64,000 bases of DNA from Microbacterium horticulturae (GCF_029094505.1 NZ_CP119108.1:2356001-2420000); one strand, 5' to 3'. Counted from the stretch's first letter, positions 44,035 through 53,734 are shown. The notes: generated by a model from the sequence alone, not told the origin. Program-made: numbers and translations.

Positions 44035-45030
44035 TCACCCGGCGACGAGCCGCGGCGTGCCGGCCTCGACTTCGGCAAGGTCGCCTGTCTCGCCCGCCCG
44101 CGTTGCACGACGCCCAATGACGAGCATGTAGAAGAGGAAGACCCCCAGGGCCGCCGCCCCGATCGCGATCTTGATCGACCAGTGCCAGTGCTGGGGCGTG
44201 ACGAACCCTTCGACCGCGCCCGACAGCGCGAGGCTGAACACGAGCCCCACCGCGACGGTGACCAGCGTTCGCCCGGCCGCCGCGAGCGACTCACCGCGCG
44301 ATCGGCGCCCCGGCGCGACCCACGCCCAGAACACGTGCAGCCCCGCAGCAGCGGCGACGAAGACACTTGTGAGCTCCAGCATCCCGTGCGGAACGATGAA
44401 CTGCCAGAGGATGTCGCCGTGGCCCGTCGCAATCATCACAGCGGCCGACGAGCCCACGCCCACGGCGTTCTGCATGATCGCGTACAGCGGCCAGACACCG
44501 GTGATGCCGAACATGACGCACTGCAGGGCGATCCAGGCGTTGTTCGTCCAGACAGTTCCCGCGAAGACGGCGGCCGGGTTCTCGCGGTAGTAGTCGACGA
44601 ACGAGTGTTCGGCGTAGTAGTCGAGGTCGGCCTTGCTGCCGAGGGCGGCGAGTGCCTGCGGGTCGGCGATCAGCCAGAGCGCCATGAGCGACCCGATCAC
44701 GAAGAACGCGCAGGCGACGGCGAGGGTCGTCCACCGCAGCCGGTACAGCGCCGCAGGCAGGTGCGAGCCGAAGAAGCGAGGCAGGGCGCTGCGGGCGTCC
44801 GATCCGCTGCCGGTCAGCCGCAGCCGCGCTCGCGCGAGAATCGTCGAGACGTGATCGCCCAGCGCCGTGCGGCCGGCCGATGTCTTGATGTCGGCGAGAT
44901 CGGCCGACGCCGACCGGTAGCGGGTGACCAGTTCGTCGACCTCGGCTCCGTCGAGCCGGCGGGAGCGGCTGAGCGCGTCGAGGCGCTCCCATTCCGGGCT
45001 TCGGGCGGCGGCGAGCGCGTCGAGGTCCAT
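44035..45030 (-). CDS. SpoIIM-like (stage II sporulation protein M) membrane protein
   Basis: A 331-residue protein. A soluble start (about 1-95, EVDELVTRYRSASADLADIKTS) is followed by five or six helices containing NNAWIALQCVMFGITGVWPLYAIMQNAVGVG and IVPHGMLELTSV, the family signature. In Actinobacteria it normally sits next to an RDD gene and the MoxR-DUF58 cluster, not in a sporulation context. TACAGT lies 7 nt before ATG 45030. It diverges from the RDD gene. Confidence 0.9.
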   Translation of the reverse strand: MDLDALAAARSPEWERLDALSRSRRLDGAEVDELVTRYRSASADLADIKTSAGRTALGDHVSTILARARLRLTGSGSDARSALPRFFGSHLPAALYRLRWTTLAVACAFFVIGSLMALWLIADPQALAALGSKADLDYYAEHSFVDYYRENPAAVFAGTVWTNNAWIALQCVMFGITGVWPLYAIMQNAVGVGSSAAVMIATGHGDILWQFIVPHGMLELTSVFVAAAAGLHVFWAWVAPGRRSRGESLAAAGRTLVTVAVGLVFSLALSGAVEGFVTPQHWHWSIKIAIGAAALGVFLFYMLVIGRRATRAGETGDLAEVEAGTPRLVAG

Positions 45031-45046
45031 GTGTTTCACTGTAGTC

Positions 45047-45880
45047 ATGGCCGAACCGATCACGATCGTGCCCGATGAGGTTCTCACCGGTGAAGCGGTC
45101 GCGCTCGATGTGCAGCCCCTCGGGTTCTTCCTGCGCGCACTGGGCGCGATCATCGATGTCATCGTCGCGATCGCGTTCACCCTGCTGCTGGCGTGGGTGC
45201 TGGGGTGGATGCTGGGCCAGAACGTCGTGGATCCCTCGGCCTCCGGCATCCTGTCGATCCTGATGATCGTGATCGTCACGGTCGTGCTGCCCACCACGAT
45301 CGAGACGCTGACGCACGGCCGCAGTCTCGGCAAGCTCGCCGTGGGCGGGCGCGTCGTGCGAGCCGACGGCGGCGCCGAAGGGTTTCGTCATGCGCTGATC
45401 CGCGCGCTCGTGGGCGTGCTCGAGATCTGGGCCACGCTCGGCGCCGTGGCGCTGCTGGTCGGCGCGTTCACGCCGCGGTCGCAACGCCTCGGCGATCTGC
45501 TGGCCGGCACCTACAGCCAGCGCACGCGCACGCCCGCGCTGCCGCCGAACGCTCCCCTGCTGCCGCCGGTGCTCGGCGAGTGGTCGCACGTGGCCGATGT
45601 CACGCGCCTGCCCGACCGGCTGGCGCGCCGCTGTGCACAGTTCGTGCACCAGGCCGACCGCATGGAAGCGGCCTCGCGCGCCCGCCAGGCGGCGCTGCTG
45701 GGCGCCGAGGTGCGGGCGTTCGTCTCGCCTCTGCCGCAGGTCGACGCCGAGACGCTCGTGCGGGCAGCGGTGGCGGTGCGCCGCGACCGCGAGTACCGGG
45801 CGATCCTGCTCGAGGACGAGCGGGTGGGCGCCCTGCTGGCACGCACCTCGACAGTGCCGCGGGGCTTTCCCGAGCGGTGA
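45047..45880 (+). CDS. RDD-family membrane protein
   Basis: A 277-residue protein. The RDD domain (about 22-165) has LGFFLRALGAIIDVIVA, the second helix, and RSLGKLAVGGRVVRADG, then QRLGDLLAGT. The C-terminal 100 residues are soluble and helical. It starts 16 nt from the divergent SpoIIM-like gene, so the two share a promoter region. Function is unknown; RDD/SpoIIM pairs go with MoxR-DUF58 clusters. Confidence 0.88.
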   Translation: MAEPITIVPDEVLTGEAVALDVQPLGFFLRALGAIIDVIVAIAFTLLLAWVLGWMLGQNVVDPSASGILSILMIVIVTVVLPTTIETLTHGRSLGKLAVGGRVVRADGGAEGFRHALIRALVGVLEIWATLGAVALLVGAFTPRSQRLGDLLAGTYSQRTRTPALPPNAPLLPPVLGEWSHVADVTRLPDRLARRCAQFVHQADRMEAASRARQAALLGAEVRAFVSPLPQVDAETLVRAAVAVRRDREYRAILLEDERVGALLARTSTVPRGFPER

Positions 45881-45894
45881 GCCGCCGAGCAGCC

Positions 45895-45980
45895 GTTCAG
45901 AACTCCGCACATCCGCGCGCTTCAGACGCCGGCCGCGGCTGAATGCCGTCGTCACGGTCCGGATTTGATGAGTTCTGAAC
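45895..45980. repeat. Type-5 palindromic element
   Basis: GTTCAGAACTCCGCACATCCG-type left arm pairs with the right arm TTTGATGAGTTCTGAAC (three mismatches in 21), with a core of about 44 nt. A lone right-arm copy at 46330-46350 lies on the other side of the Fic fragment. Confidence 0.75.
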
Positions 45981-46024
45981 GAGGCAGGCCGGTGCGTGGC
46001 GAAGCGCCCCGAACCTCGCTCGAC

Positions 46025-46318
46025 TCACCTGCCGGGCAGCGCGCACGACGCGGTGAATCGCATCAGTGCGGTGGCGTCGTCGGTGGTGAACAGCTCGTCC
46101 AGCGCGACGTTGTACTCGAGCCGACGCGCGTTCGGAATGCTGACCACGTCAAAGCCGTGGGCCATCAGCTCCCCGCCCATCATCAGTCGCGCGGTGCGCT
46201 TGTTGCCGTCGAAGTAGAACTGGGTGCGGGTTGCAGACGCGGCGAACACGAGCGCCCGATCGCGCGGGTCGGCGAGATCGTCGAGGTACTCCGTGAGGCG
46301 CCTCCACCGTCCGCCCAC
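46025..46318 (-). pseudogene. Fic/DOC-family fragment
   Basis: A 97-residue frame with GTG start. TQFYFDGNKRTARLMMGGELM aligns with the Fic core HxFxDGNxRxxR, but the catalytic His position is Gln33. Fic proteins are usually about 200 residues or more, so the N-terminal helices are absent. The fragment lies between two copies of the same repeat arm (45960-45980 and 46330-46350). I treat it as a truncated remnant, although a small intact member of a His-less Fic subgroup cannot be excluded. Confidence 0.6.
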
Positions 46319-46329
46319 CCCTGAGCGCG

Positions 46330-46350
46330 CGGATCGGCTGAGTTCTGAAC
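46330..46350 (+). repeat. Solo type-5 repeat arm
   Basis: CGGAT-CGGC-TGAGTTCTGAAC matches the right arm at 45960-45980 at 17 of 21 positions, in the same orientation, so the two copies form direct repeats around the Fic fragment. Confidence 0.7.
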
Positions 46351-46408
46351 AAGAGCTCGCGGCTCGCCAGCCCGGCTCGCCAGCCCGGCCCCCGGCCCCG
46401 CGCCCGGC

Positions 46409-47881
46409 TCAGTACCGGTAGTGGTCGAGCTTGTAGGGCCCCTCGACCGGCACTCCCAGGTAAGCGGCCTGTTCGTCGGTCAGCGTGGTCAGCTTCACGC
46501 CGAGCGCGTCCAGGTGCAGCCGCGCGACCTTCTCGTCAAGGATCTTCGGCAGCGTGTACACGCCGGTCGGGTACTGGTCGTGCCGCGTGTACAACTCGAT
46601 CTGGCCGAGCACCTGGTTCGTGAACGATGCGCTCATCACGAACGATGGGTGCCCGGTCGCGTTGCCGAGGTTTAGCAGCCGGCCTTCGGAGAGAACCAGG
46701 ATGCTGCGCCCGTTCGGCAGGCGCCACTCGTGCACCTGCGGCTTGATCTCGACTTTGACGGCCCCGGGCAGCGCCTCGAGTGCGGCCATGTCGATCTCGT
46801 CGTCGAAGTGGCCGACGTTGCCGACGATGGCGAGGTGCTTGAGCGACAGCAGGTGGTCGAGGTTCACGACACGCGTGTTGCCCGTGCAGGTGATGAGGAT
46901 GTCGATCTGGTCGGCGACGTCTTCGAGCCGTGCGACCTGGAAGCCGTCCATCGCCGCCTGCAGTGCGCAGATCGGGTCCACCTCGCTGACGATCACGCGC
47001 GCGCCCTGCCCGCGCAGCGCCTCGGCCGCTCCCTTGCCGACGTCGCCGTAGCCGACGACGAAGGCGACCTTGCCGCCGATGAGCACGTCGGTCGCCCGGT
47101 TGATGCCGTCGGGCAGCGAGTGGCGGATGCCATACGTGTTGTCGAACTTCGACTTGGTGACCGAATCGTTGACGTTGATCGCCGGGAACAGCAGGGTGTG
47201 GGATGCCGCGAGCTCGTACAGCCGGTGCACCCCGGTGGTGGTCTCCTCGGTGGTTCCCAGCAGACCCTCGGCGATGCGCGTGAAGCGCTGCGGGTCGCGC
47301 GCAAGGCTGCGACGCAGCAGGTCGAGGATGACCCGGTACTCCGCCGAATCGGTGTCTGCGGCATCCGGAACAGACCCGGCCTTCTCGAACTCGGCGCCCT
47401 TGTGCACGAGGAGGGTGGCGTCTCCCCCGTCGTCGAGGATGAGGTTCGGGCCGTCGAAGCCCTCGGCCGACCAGTCGAAGATGCGGTCGGCGGCGTCCCA
47501 GTACTCGGGGATCGTCTCGCCCTTCCACGCGAACACCGGCACGCCGCGCGGCTCGCTGACCGTGCCGCCCGGCCCGACCACGACCGCAGCAGCGGCTTCG
47601 TCTTGCGTGGAGAAGATGTTGCAGCTGGCCCAGCGCACCTGTGCGCCGAGGGCCACGAGCGTCTCGATGAGCACCGCGGTCTGCACGGTCATGTGCAGCG
47701 AGCCGGCGATGCGCGCGCCCGCGAGCGGCTGCGCGTCGGCGAACTCCTCCCGCAGCGCCATCAGGCCCGGCATCTCGTTCTCGGCGAGCCGCAGCTGGTG
47801 GCGCCCTGCCTCAGCGAGCGAGAGGTCGGCGACCTTGTAGTCGAGGGCGCGCGCGGGTGCGGAGGTGGTGGATGCTGGCAT
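46409..47881 (-). CDS. ahcY: S-adenosylhomocysteine hydrolase
   Basis: A 490-residue enzyme that splits S-adenosylhomocysteine to adenosine and homocysteine. Motifs are [12 protein letters not shown], the NAD-binding GYGDVGKG (near 275-282), [18 protein letters not shown] active-site lysine region and the C-terminal KLDHYRY. ATG 47881 has GGAG about 9 nt upstream and matches the family start; a longer frame would overlap the DUF3499 gene. GAGAAT lies 6 nt upstream and could be a leaderless -10. Confidence 0.95.
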   Translation of the reverse strand: MPASTTSAPARALDYKVADLSLAEAGRHQLRLAENEMPGLMALREEFADAQPLAGARIAGSLHMTVQTAVLIETLVALGAQVRWASCNIFSTQDEAAAAVVVGPGGTVSEPRGVPVFAWKGETIPEYWDAADRIFDWSAEGFDGPNLILDDGGDATLLVHKGAEFEKAGSVPDAADTDSAEYRVILDLLRRSLARDPQRFTRIAEGLLGTTEETTTGVHRLYELAASHTLLFPAINVNDSVTKSKFDNTYGIRHSLPDGINRATDVLIGGKVAFVVGYGDVGKGAAEALRGQGARVIVSEVDPICALQAAMDGFQVARLEDVADQIDILITCTGNTRVVNLDHLLSLKHLAIVGNVGHFDDEIDMAALEALPGAVKVEIKPQVHEWRLPNGRSILVLSEGRLLNLGNATGHPSFVMSASFTNQVLGQIELYTRHDQYPTGVYTLPKILDEKVARLHLDALGVKLTTLTDEQAAYLGVPVEGPYKLDHYRY

Positions 47882-47997
47882 CCCGCCATTCTCCCACGCC
47901 GCGTGTGGGCGGCCTGTGCGTGCGCTCTCCGCGCCGAGACCAGAGAAGGGTCCTCTCGCCGAGCGCAGCGAACGAGGCGCCGGATGGATGCGAGCCG

Positions 47998-48204
47998 CTA
48001 CGCCTGCAGCGTCTCGTGCCGCACGACCATCCAGCCGCGGGGCACCGACAGCCGCTCGGTGTGGATCGCGCACAGATCGTGTGCATGCGGGTCACCCTCG
48101 GGGCCCAGTGGGCCGATCGCGGCCATCTGATCGGTGTAGTCGTACGTCAAGGTCGATACCGCTTCACGGGAGCAGCCCACCTTGGAACACAGTCTCTGGC
48201 GCAT
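47998..48204 (-). CDS. DUF3499-family protein
   Basis: A 68-residue protein with the family pattern [42 protein letters not shown]. Three cysteines and two histidines suggest a small metal site. AAGGGAC lies just before ATG 48204. It diverges from the metallopeptidase-like gene, the same pair as Rv3258c/Rv3259 in M. tuberculosis. Confidence 0.88.
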   Translation of the reverse strand: MRQRLCSKVGCSREAVSTLTYDYTDQMAAIGPLGPEGDPHAHDLCAIHTERLSVPRGWMVVRHETLQA

Positions 48205-48270
48205 GTCCCTTCCACGCTAGCGCTGACACCGCACCCGCGGTACCACCGGCGCGCCGCATAGGATGGACGC

Positions 48271-48696
48271 ATGATGCGGCGCCGTCCCCCACAGGTCGCA
48301 CGCCCGACCCGTCACGGCCGCCATGGTCGGGTGGGGCGCAGCGCGGTCGTCCGCCCGCCACTTCCGCCACTCGAGAACCGCTACGAGAAGTTCGACCTCA
48401 CCGTCAGCACTGCGGCCGAGTTCTTACGCGACGCGTGGGAAGAGCTGCGCGATGTGCGGTTCGAGATCGCAGACATGCCCGCGGCGTCCGATACCGACGG
48501 CATCCCTCGCTGGCTCGTGGACCGCAAGGGCCGCCGCATCGTGATGTTCCGCATCCCGATCGAACGGTTGAGCCACATGCCGGCGCACGATGATCTGCAT
48601 CGGCGCATGGAGGTCGAGGCATGCGTGTTCCGCGCAGCCGCCGAGTATCTCAACCGCGATCCCTGGGATCTCGGGCCGGAGCGCTTTCGGTTCTGA
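48271..48696 (+). CDS. Metallopeptidase-family protein without the HExxH motif
   Basis: A 141-residue protein resembling the actinobacterial Zincin_1-like family found opposite DUF3499: a basic start, EKFDLTVSTAAEFLRDAWEEL, RRIVMFRIPIERLSHMPAHDDLHRRMEVEA and DPWDLGPERFRF. At the place of the zinc motif the sequence is HDDLHRRMEVEA, not HExxH, so peptidase activity is doubtful. TAGGAT at 48259-48264 is 6 nt before the ATG (leaderless). It contains a rare TTA leucine codon (near 48424). Confidence 0.75.
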   Translation: MMRRRPPQVARPTRHGRHGRVGRSAVVRPPLPPLENRYEKFDLTVSTAAEFLRDAWEELRDVRFEIADMPAASDTDGIPRWLVDRKGRRIVMFRIPIERLSHMPAHDDLHRRMEVEACVFRAAAEYLNRDPWDLGPERFRF

Positions 48697-48771
48697 CGGC
48701 GTTTCGGCGCGTTTCGACTCGCTCCGCTCGCTCAACGATCGACTCACTGCGCTCGCGCAACGGCCCACCCC

Positions 48772-50145
48772 TCACCGGTAGACGGTGACCGGGGCGGATG
48801 CCGCGGCGGGGGGCGACATCGGATAGGTGGCCAGCTGCTTGTCGCCGACGAATGCGACTGAGGCGTGCACGGGGCGATCGGTGGTGATGCGGTACGAGGT
48901 GCCGGCCACCAACGTCAGCGACGCAACCTGCCCGGATGTGGCGGTGGCCGACAGTGCTTCGCCGCCGCCGACCGCGGTCGCCGTGACTTTCGCGGCCTTG
49001 CCGCTGTCAGCGAGCATGTCCAGGCGCGGCGCCGGCCCCTTCGGCACGCTGACGAGTGCGCCGTCGCCGCCCGCGTCGAGGGTCTCGGCGGGCTCCGCCC
49101 AGGTGAAGTCGTCTCCCCCGCTGATACCCGTCGCCTGCCACACGCCGGCGACCACCGGCGTGTCGGCCGATACGACGATGGCGTACGACCCGACGGCCAG
49201 CGGCAGCTGCAGCTCCGCAGGAGTACCGCCGGTGAGCGTGACCTCCTGCCCGGGACCGGTGCTGCCGTGTTCGCCGACGACGGTGACCTGGGCGGTGGTG
49301 TCGTCGTCGGGCGACAGCAGGCGCACGACGGTGAGCGGGTTGTCTTGCTGCTCTGAGGTGACGTGCACGCCGGTGATCACCTGGCGCTTGGCGGCCGCGC
49401 CCAGCGCCGTCGTCTGGTCGACACCGGTGACGTCGAGGGCGACGCTGTTACTCGCCTGAAGCATCGCGCGCACGGGCGCGCCGGTCGCGGTCACCCGCAC
49501 GACGGGGGCGTCATCGCCCACCCCCAGACCCGCGAGCGGAATGACCCGCTCGGTGCCGGCTGCCACGATCACGTCATTGCCACCGGCAGGTTGCGACTGA
49601 CCGTCTTTGCCGTACAGCGTGAGGTCGACGGTCGCGGCGACCTTGCCGGGGTTGGCGAGGGTGATGAGGTCGGCCGCACCGGTGGTCGTCGACCCTGCGA
49701 CGAGCCACGAGTCCATGAGCGCCGGGCCGCAGGGGCTCGCGACGAAACCGCCGAGGTCGTCGGCGTCGACGGTGGTGGATGCCGCGGCCGCCGCCTGCGG
49801 TGTGTTGCGGCCGCTGGCCGAGGTGATGAGACGCAGCGGTCCGCCGTCACCGTCCACGTCGGGCGCCTTCAGGGTGCTCTTCTTCGTGCCGTCACCGGTG
49901 GCCACGATCGATTGCGTGGCAGCGACGCTGATCGACGAGGCCTGAGTGGCATCGCGGCCGATCGCCAGCAGCGGACCGGCGCAGGTCAGCACCGAGTCAG
50001 CGGCGATGGGAGCGACCTTCTGCGAGACCGGAGTCGCCTCCTGCGGCATCCAGTCGAACACGATCCCGCCCGCCACGACCGCACCCGCGCCCACCGCGAT
50101 CACCGCCCCCGCGATGAGGCGTGCGGTCACTCCGACCCGGGTCAT
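48772..50145 (-). CDS. DUF5719-family exported protein
   Basis: A 457-residue protein with an N-terminal membrane anchor (about 8-30) and a beta-rich extracytoplasmic region (about 125-455). The family is actinobacterial and of unknown function; it regularly follows the large glycosyltransferase gene, as here with an ATGA overlap. That coupling suggests the two act together in cell-envelope polysaccharide assembly (inference). Confidence 0.8.
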   Translation of the reverse strand: MTRVGVTARLIAGAVIAVGAGAVVAGGIVFDWMPQEATPVSQKVAPIAADSVLTCAGPLLAIGRDATQASSISVAATQSIVATGDGTKKSTLKAPDVDGDGGPLRLITSASGRNTPQAAAAASTTVDADDLGGFVASPCGPALMDSWLVAGSTTTGAADLITLANPGKVAATVDLTLYGKDGQSQPAGGNDVIVAAGTERVIPLAGLGVGDDAPVVRVTATGAPVRAMLQASNSVALDVTGVDQTTALGAAAKRQVITGVHVTSEQQDNPLTVVRLLSPDDDTTAQVTVVGEHGSTGPGQEVTLTGGTPAELQLPLAVGSYAIVVSADTPVVAGVWQATGISGGDDFTWAEPAETLDAGGDGALVSVPKGPAPRLDMLADSGKAAKVTATAVGGGEALSATATSGQVASLTLVAGTSYRITTDRPVHASVAFVGDKQLATYPMSPPAAASAPVTVYR

Positions 50146-53081
50146 GGCAGCTCTCCTTCTGCCGCGGCGTCGCCGACCGCGATGCGGGCGACTCGTCGCG
50201 GCGCGCGGCGCCCGACGACACGGGGTGTGCTGCGTGCCCGACGACGCGACGCGGCCGTCGGCACCGCCAGCAGCAGCGCCACGGCGACGGCGATGAGCTG
50301 CGCGAGCGCGATCCCGTTACGCAGCGGGGCGACCGATGCCGCGGCGGCGGCGCGGGCCGCGACATCCCCCGTCACCCGCCACAGCGAGCCCTTCGAGGTG
50401 GTGCCGACGGCATCCAGCCCGTCCCGCTGGTCGAGGGCGGTGCCCGCGGTGAGCGCGAGCTCGCGTGCGGTGTCGTCGGGCGCAGTGCGCAGAAGCACGA
50501 AGCGAATGCCGTCGGCGCGCAGCCGGTCGACGACATCGGTCGAGGTCGGGGTGACCAGGTCGGCGGCAAGCTCCGCGACCTTCTTGTCGGCCGGCGACGG
50601 CGCTGTGCGGGTCGAGAGCACCGTCGAGGCGCCGCCGATCGTCTCGCTCTCACCCCAGACCACCGTCGCCGACACCGCACCGCCTTCGAGGGGCTCCAGC
50701 ACGACCGTGCCCGTGTTGACATCGCCGCGGCCTACGGCTGCGACGTAGGCGGGCAGCGTCGACGTGGGCCCCTCGGCGATCGTCGCCGTGCCGCGCAGCT
50801 GCGCCGACAGAGAAGGCAGTGCGAACACGACCAGCGCCAGCATCACCACGGTGGCCCCGAGCGCACGGGTGCGCCCGGCGTGCAGAGCCCGGTCGGCGTC
50901 GGGGGACGGCTGCGGCGCGAATCCGGTATCGAGGGTGACGAGGGCTCCCCCGACGACGGCGGCCCACACCAGGCTGAGCGCGCTGCCCGGCCAGATCGGC
51001 ACGGCGACGGCACCGTCGGCCGAGACGGCAACGCCCACCGCCGCGAACGCCGTGGCGAGCCCGACGACCGCGATGAGCACAAGAACGGTCGCGGCGATCC
51101 AGCGTCGGGTGAACAACGCCACCACCGCGAGGACGCCGAGAGGCGCGAGCAAGACGAGCATCCAGACCGCGGGCACCGTGGCTGCCCAGGGCCCGAACGC
51201 GCCCGACTGCAGCAGCGCCGCCCATCCTCCCGGGTCGGTCGTCGGCGACCCGGCCGCGAGCACAGCGCGGCCCGCGGCATCCGCCGCCACCTGCGGGCCC
51301 GCCCACGCGATTCCGGGGTCGGCCAGCAGCGCCCAGAGATTGCCTTCCGCCAGTTGGCGGAAGACGACCGGAGCGGCCATCACGATGGCCGGCACGACGA
51401 TCCAGGCCACGCGGGCGGCGCCCTGGCCGCGGTGCACGGCCGAGAGCACTATCAGCAGCACAAGCCAGATCAGCACGAGCGCCGGCGCCAGCGAGGGCGC
51501 ACAGGCGATGACACCGGCGAACAGCAGGGATGCCGCGCCCGCCGACCCCCAGGAGCGATGTGCGACCGCGCCGGCGTAGAGCAGCCACGGCAGAAGCAGG
51601 TGCACGAGCACGGCGGCCGGCCGGCCCTGCAGGAGCGCCGTGAGGAACGTCGGCGCTAGCGCCCACGCGATCGCACCGGTGATGCGTAGCACGGGGCGAT
51701 CGGTGACGCGGGTGGCGGCGAACCATCCGCCCAACACCGCCAGCGGCAGTGCGAAGACCCAGAGCAGCACGAGGGCGCGAGAGGGATCACCCGGCCAGAG
51801 ACTGCCGAGCACGGCGATCATCGCCGAGAACGGATCGGCGGGTCCCACCTCGCCCAGTCCCGACGGGAACAGGCCGAACGCGGCATCCGCCCACAATCGC
51901 GCCACGGTCGAGCGCAGCGGTGCCAGCGCACCGCCGCCGAGCGCCGGCCACACCAGCAGCGACGGGAACATGACGATCGACACCACGAGCGCGCCCAGTA
52001 CTGCCCAGGCGCCGCCGCCGGTGAAGAAGCGCAGCTCGCCTCGCTGCGACAGGGCCTCGCGCACGTCCTGATCGGGGTGCAGCGACTGCCGGAGCTTCTC
52101 ACGGGTCATCCGCAGGGGTGCCAGCTGACTCCAGGGCACGGCGTGTGCACGGCGGATGCGGCCGCGCGCACGGATGAGCGCTCCTAGTCGCACGATGCTC
52201 ACGCCGGTCGCGCCCCACTCGGGCAGGATGCGCCCGGGGGTCTTCGCGACCAGTTGCACGGCTGCCCGCCACAGCGCCACCGGAAGGAGAGAGAGCCACA
52301 GCAGCGGCGTTGCCCACGCCTTCGCATAGACGAGACGCCGATGCAGCTGCGCGCGGCGGTGCGCGTAGGTGTTGTGGATGCTGCGCTCGGGCGGAAGTCC
52401 GACGGGGCCGGCGACCCCGTCTCCGTGGACCGCGACACGCGCCGACGGCACGACGACCGCGCGACCACCGGCAAGGCGGATGCGCACGCCCAGGTCGAGG
52501 CCCTCATCGACGCCGGCGAGGGCCGGGTCGACGCCGCGGACGGTCGCCCACGCCTCGGTGCGCACGAGTGCCGCACGGATGTCGACGCCGAGCACGTCCT
52601 CGGTGGCGTCGTGCTGCCCCTGGTCGAATTCGTCATCGGCCAGGCCGATCGTCCGCCCGAATCGTGTCATGGTCACGCCGAGCGAAACGATGCGCTCTCG
52701 CTCATCCCAGCGCACGAGCTTGGGGGCGACCACGCCGACCGAGGGGGCGATCTCGAGCGCGTCGGTCAGATGCGCGAGCGTGTCGGGTTCAGGCACCGTG
52801 TCTTGCGCGAGCAGCCAGACCGCGTCGCCCTCCAGCTCGCGACCGGCGAGCGCCAGCGCTTCGGCGAAAGTGGCCTTGCGTGACACGGTGAGGATCGATT
52901 GGGCGGGGGATGCCGCGGCGAACGCGGCCGCGTCGGCATCATCGCCGCACAGCACGATGGTCAGCGCCGAGATCGGGTGGGTCTGGGCAGCGAGCGCGGC
53001 CAGCGTCCGCTCCAACCGGTGTGCGGCGGGCACGTGCGCGTCGGGGCGCACGACGAGAAGGGCGTGGACTCGGGCGGGCAT
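50142..53081 (-). CDS. Large membrane glycosyltransferase (GT-A domain plus multi-helix domain)
   Basis: A 979-residue protein. Residues about 1-260 form a GT2-like domain (HALLVVRPDAH...RTLAALAAQTHP, AQDTVPEPDTL, GVDIRAALVRTEAW, GVDEGLDLGVRIRLAG). About 12 membrane helices fill about 270-950. The layout matches large actinobacterial glycosyltransferases located between whiB2 and DUF5719. The acceptor is unknown, probably a lipid-linked cell-envelope glycan. ATG 53081 is used; a hairpin at 53114 separates it from whiB2. Confidence 0.85.
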   Translation of the reverse strand: MPARVHALLVVRPDAHVPAAHRLERTLAALAAQTHPISALTIVLCGDDADAAAFAAASPAQSILTVSRKATFAEALALAGRELEGDAVWLLAQDTVPEPDTLAHLTDALEIAPSVGVVAPKLVRWDERERIVSLGVTMTRFGRTIGLADDEFDQGQHDATEDVLGVDIRAALVRTEAWATVRGVDPALAGVDEGLDLGVRIRLAGGRAVVVPSARVAVHGDGVAGPVGLPPERSIHNTYAHRRAQLHRRLVYAKAWATPLLWLSLLPVALWRAAVQLVAKTPGRILPEWGATGVSIVRLGALIRARGRIRRAHAVPWSQLAPLRMTREKLRQSLHPDQDVREALSQRGELRFFTGGGAWAVLGALVVSIVMFPSLLVWPALGGGALAPLRSTVARLWADAAFGLFPSGLGEVGPADPFSAMIAVLGSLWPGDPSRALVLLWVFALPLAVLGGWFAATRVTDRPVLRITGAIAWALAPTFLTALLQGRPAAVLVHLLLPWLLYAGAVAHRSWGSAGAASLLFAGVIACAPSLAPALVLIWLVLLIVLSAVHRGQGAARVAWIVVPAIVMAAPVVFRQLAEGNLWALLADPGIAWAGPQVAADAAGRAVLAAGSPTTDPGGWAALLQSGAFGPWAATVPAVWMLVLLAPLGVLAVVALFTRRWIAATVLVLIAVVGLATAFAAVGVAVSADGAVAVPIWPGSALSLVWAAVVGGALVTLDTGFAPQPSPDADRALHAGRTRALGATVVMLALVVFALPSLSAQLRGTATIAEGPTSTLPAYVAAVGRGDVNTGTVVLEPLEGGAVSATVVWGESETIGGASTVLSTRTAPSPADKKVAELAADLVTPTSTDVVDRLRADGIRFVLLRTAPDDTARELALTAGTALDQRDGLDAVGTTSKGSLWRVTGDVAARAAAAASVAPLRNGIALAQLIAVAVALLLAVPTAASRRRARSTPRVVGRRAPRRVARIAVGDAAAEGELP

Positions 53082-53113
53082 GACCTGGCAAGCCTAGGCC
53101 GGGCCGCGGCCGT

Positions 53114-53177
53114 TTCCGGCCCCGACTCGCCGCTGACTCAGGTCCCTGAGCGAGCAAAGCGAGACGAGGGGCCGGAA
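53114..53177 (-). terminator. Hairpin between whiB2 and the glycosyltransferase gene
   Basis: TTCCGGCCCC (53114-53123) pairs perfectly with GGGGCCGGAA (53168-53177). The interior carries CTCAGGTCCCTGAG and the GAGCGAGCAAAGCGAGAC repeat also seen near 15023. It probably ends or attenuates whiB2 transcription. Confidence 0.6.
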
Positions 53178-53187
53178 TCCGTCCGCC

Positions 53188-53508
53188 TCAGCTCGCCTGC
53201 CGCTTCAGCCGGCGACGCTCACGCTCGCTGAGACCGCCCCAGATGCCGAAGCGCTCGTCATTCTGCAGCGCGTACTCAAGGCACTGGGCCCGGACCTCGC
53301 ACGACGTGCAGATGCGCTTGGCATCTCGCGTCGAGCCGCCCTTCTCCGGAAAGAACGCCTCCGGATCGGTCTGCGCACACAGGGCATCAGCCTGCCACGC
53401 GAGCGGATTGTCCTCTTCGACCGGCTGCCGAACACCCGGCACACCGAGGTCTACCGGATCGACGAACCAATCTGCGGGAACGCCTGAGCGGTACTGTGCG
53501 CCCGTCAT
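53188..53508 (-). CDS. whiB2: WhiB-family regulator, WhiB2/WhmD group
   Basis: A 106-residue protein with cysteines C44, C67, C70 and C76, the RFGIWGG turn and a SERERRRLKRQAS tail. CAQTDPEAFFPEKGGSTRDAKRIC is typical of WhiB2/WhmD, a regulator needed for septation in mycobacteria and streptomycetes (WhiB in Streptomyces). AGGAGA lies 5-6 nt before ATG 53508. It diverges from the polysaccharide region. Confidence 0.95.
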   Translation of the reverse strand: MTGAQYRSGVPADWFVDPVDLGVPGVRQPVEEDNPLAWQADALCAQTDPEAFFPEKGGSTRDAKRICTSCEVRAQCLEYALQNDERFGIWGGLSERERRRLKRQAS

Positions 53509-53734
53509 CTCGTTCTCCTACCTGCTTTCCCCCCACGCGATACGCGCTTGCAGATAATTACACCCGTGTGATTCGAGATGGTCAAGTCGCAGATACTAAA
53601 GGCTCATGTTCGGGTTGAAGCTTCGCGACGCGCCGACGGCGTGTCGCCGAACGATAACGAATCGCCCCGGCGGAATATCGGCCGCTCGCTTCAGCCCGTC
53701 ACGCAGAGGTCCGCACGGTACCCTGAATCCCACC

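Noticed and set aside
44035..45030. Evidence for sporulation
   Set aside because: SpoIIM-like genes are common in non-sporulating Actinobacteria beside RDD genes; no other sporulation gene is present.
47882..47997. S-adenosylhomocysteine riboswitch before ahcY
   Set aside because: The 116 nt leader has a hairpin from the dispersed GAGCGCAGCGA repeat, but I cannot place the conserved SAH riboswitch core and pseudoknot.
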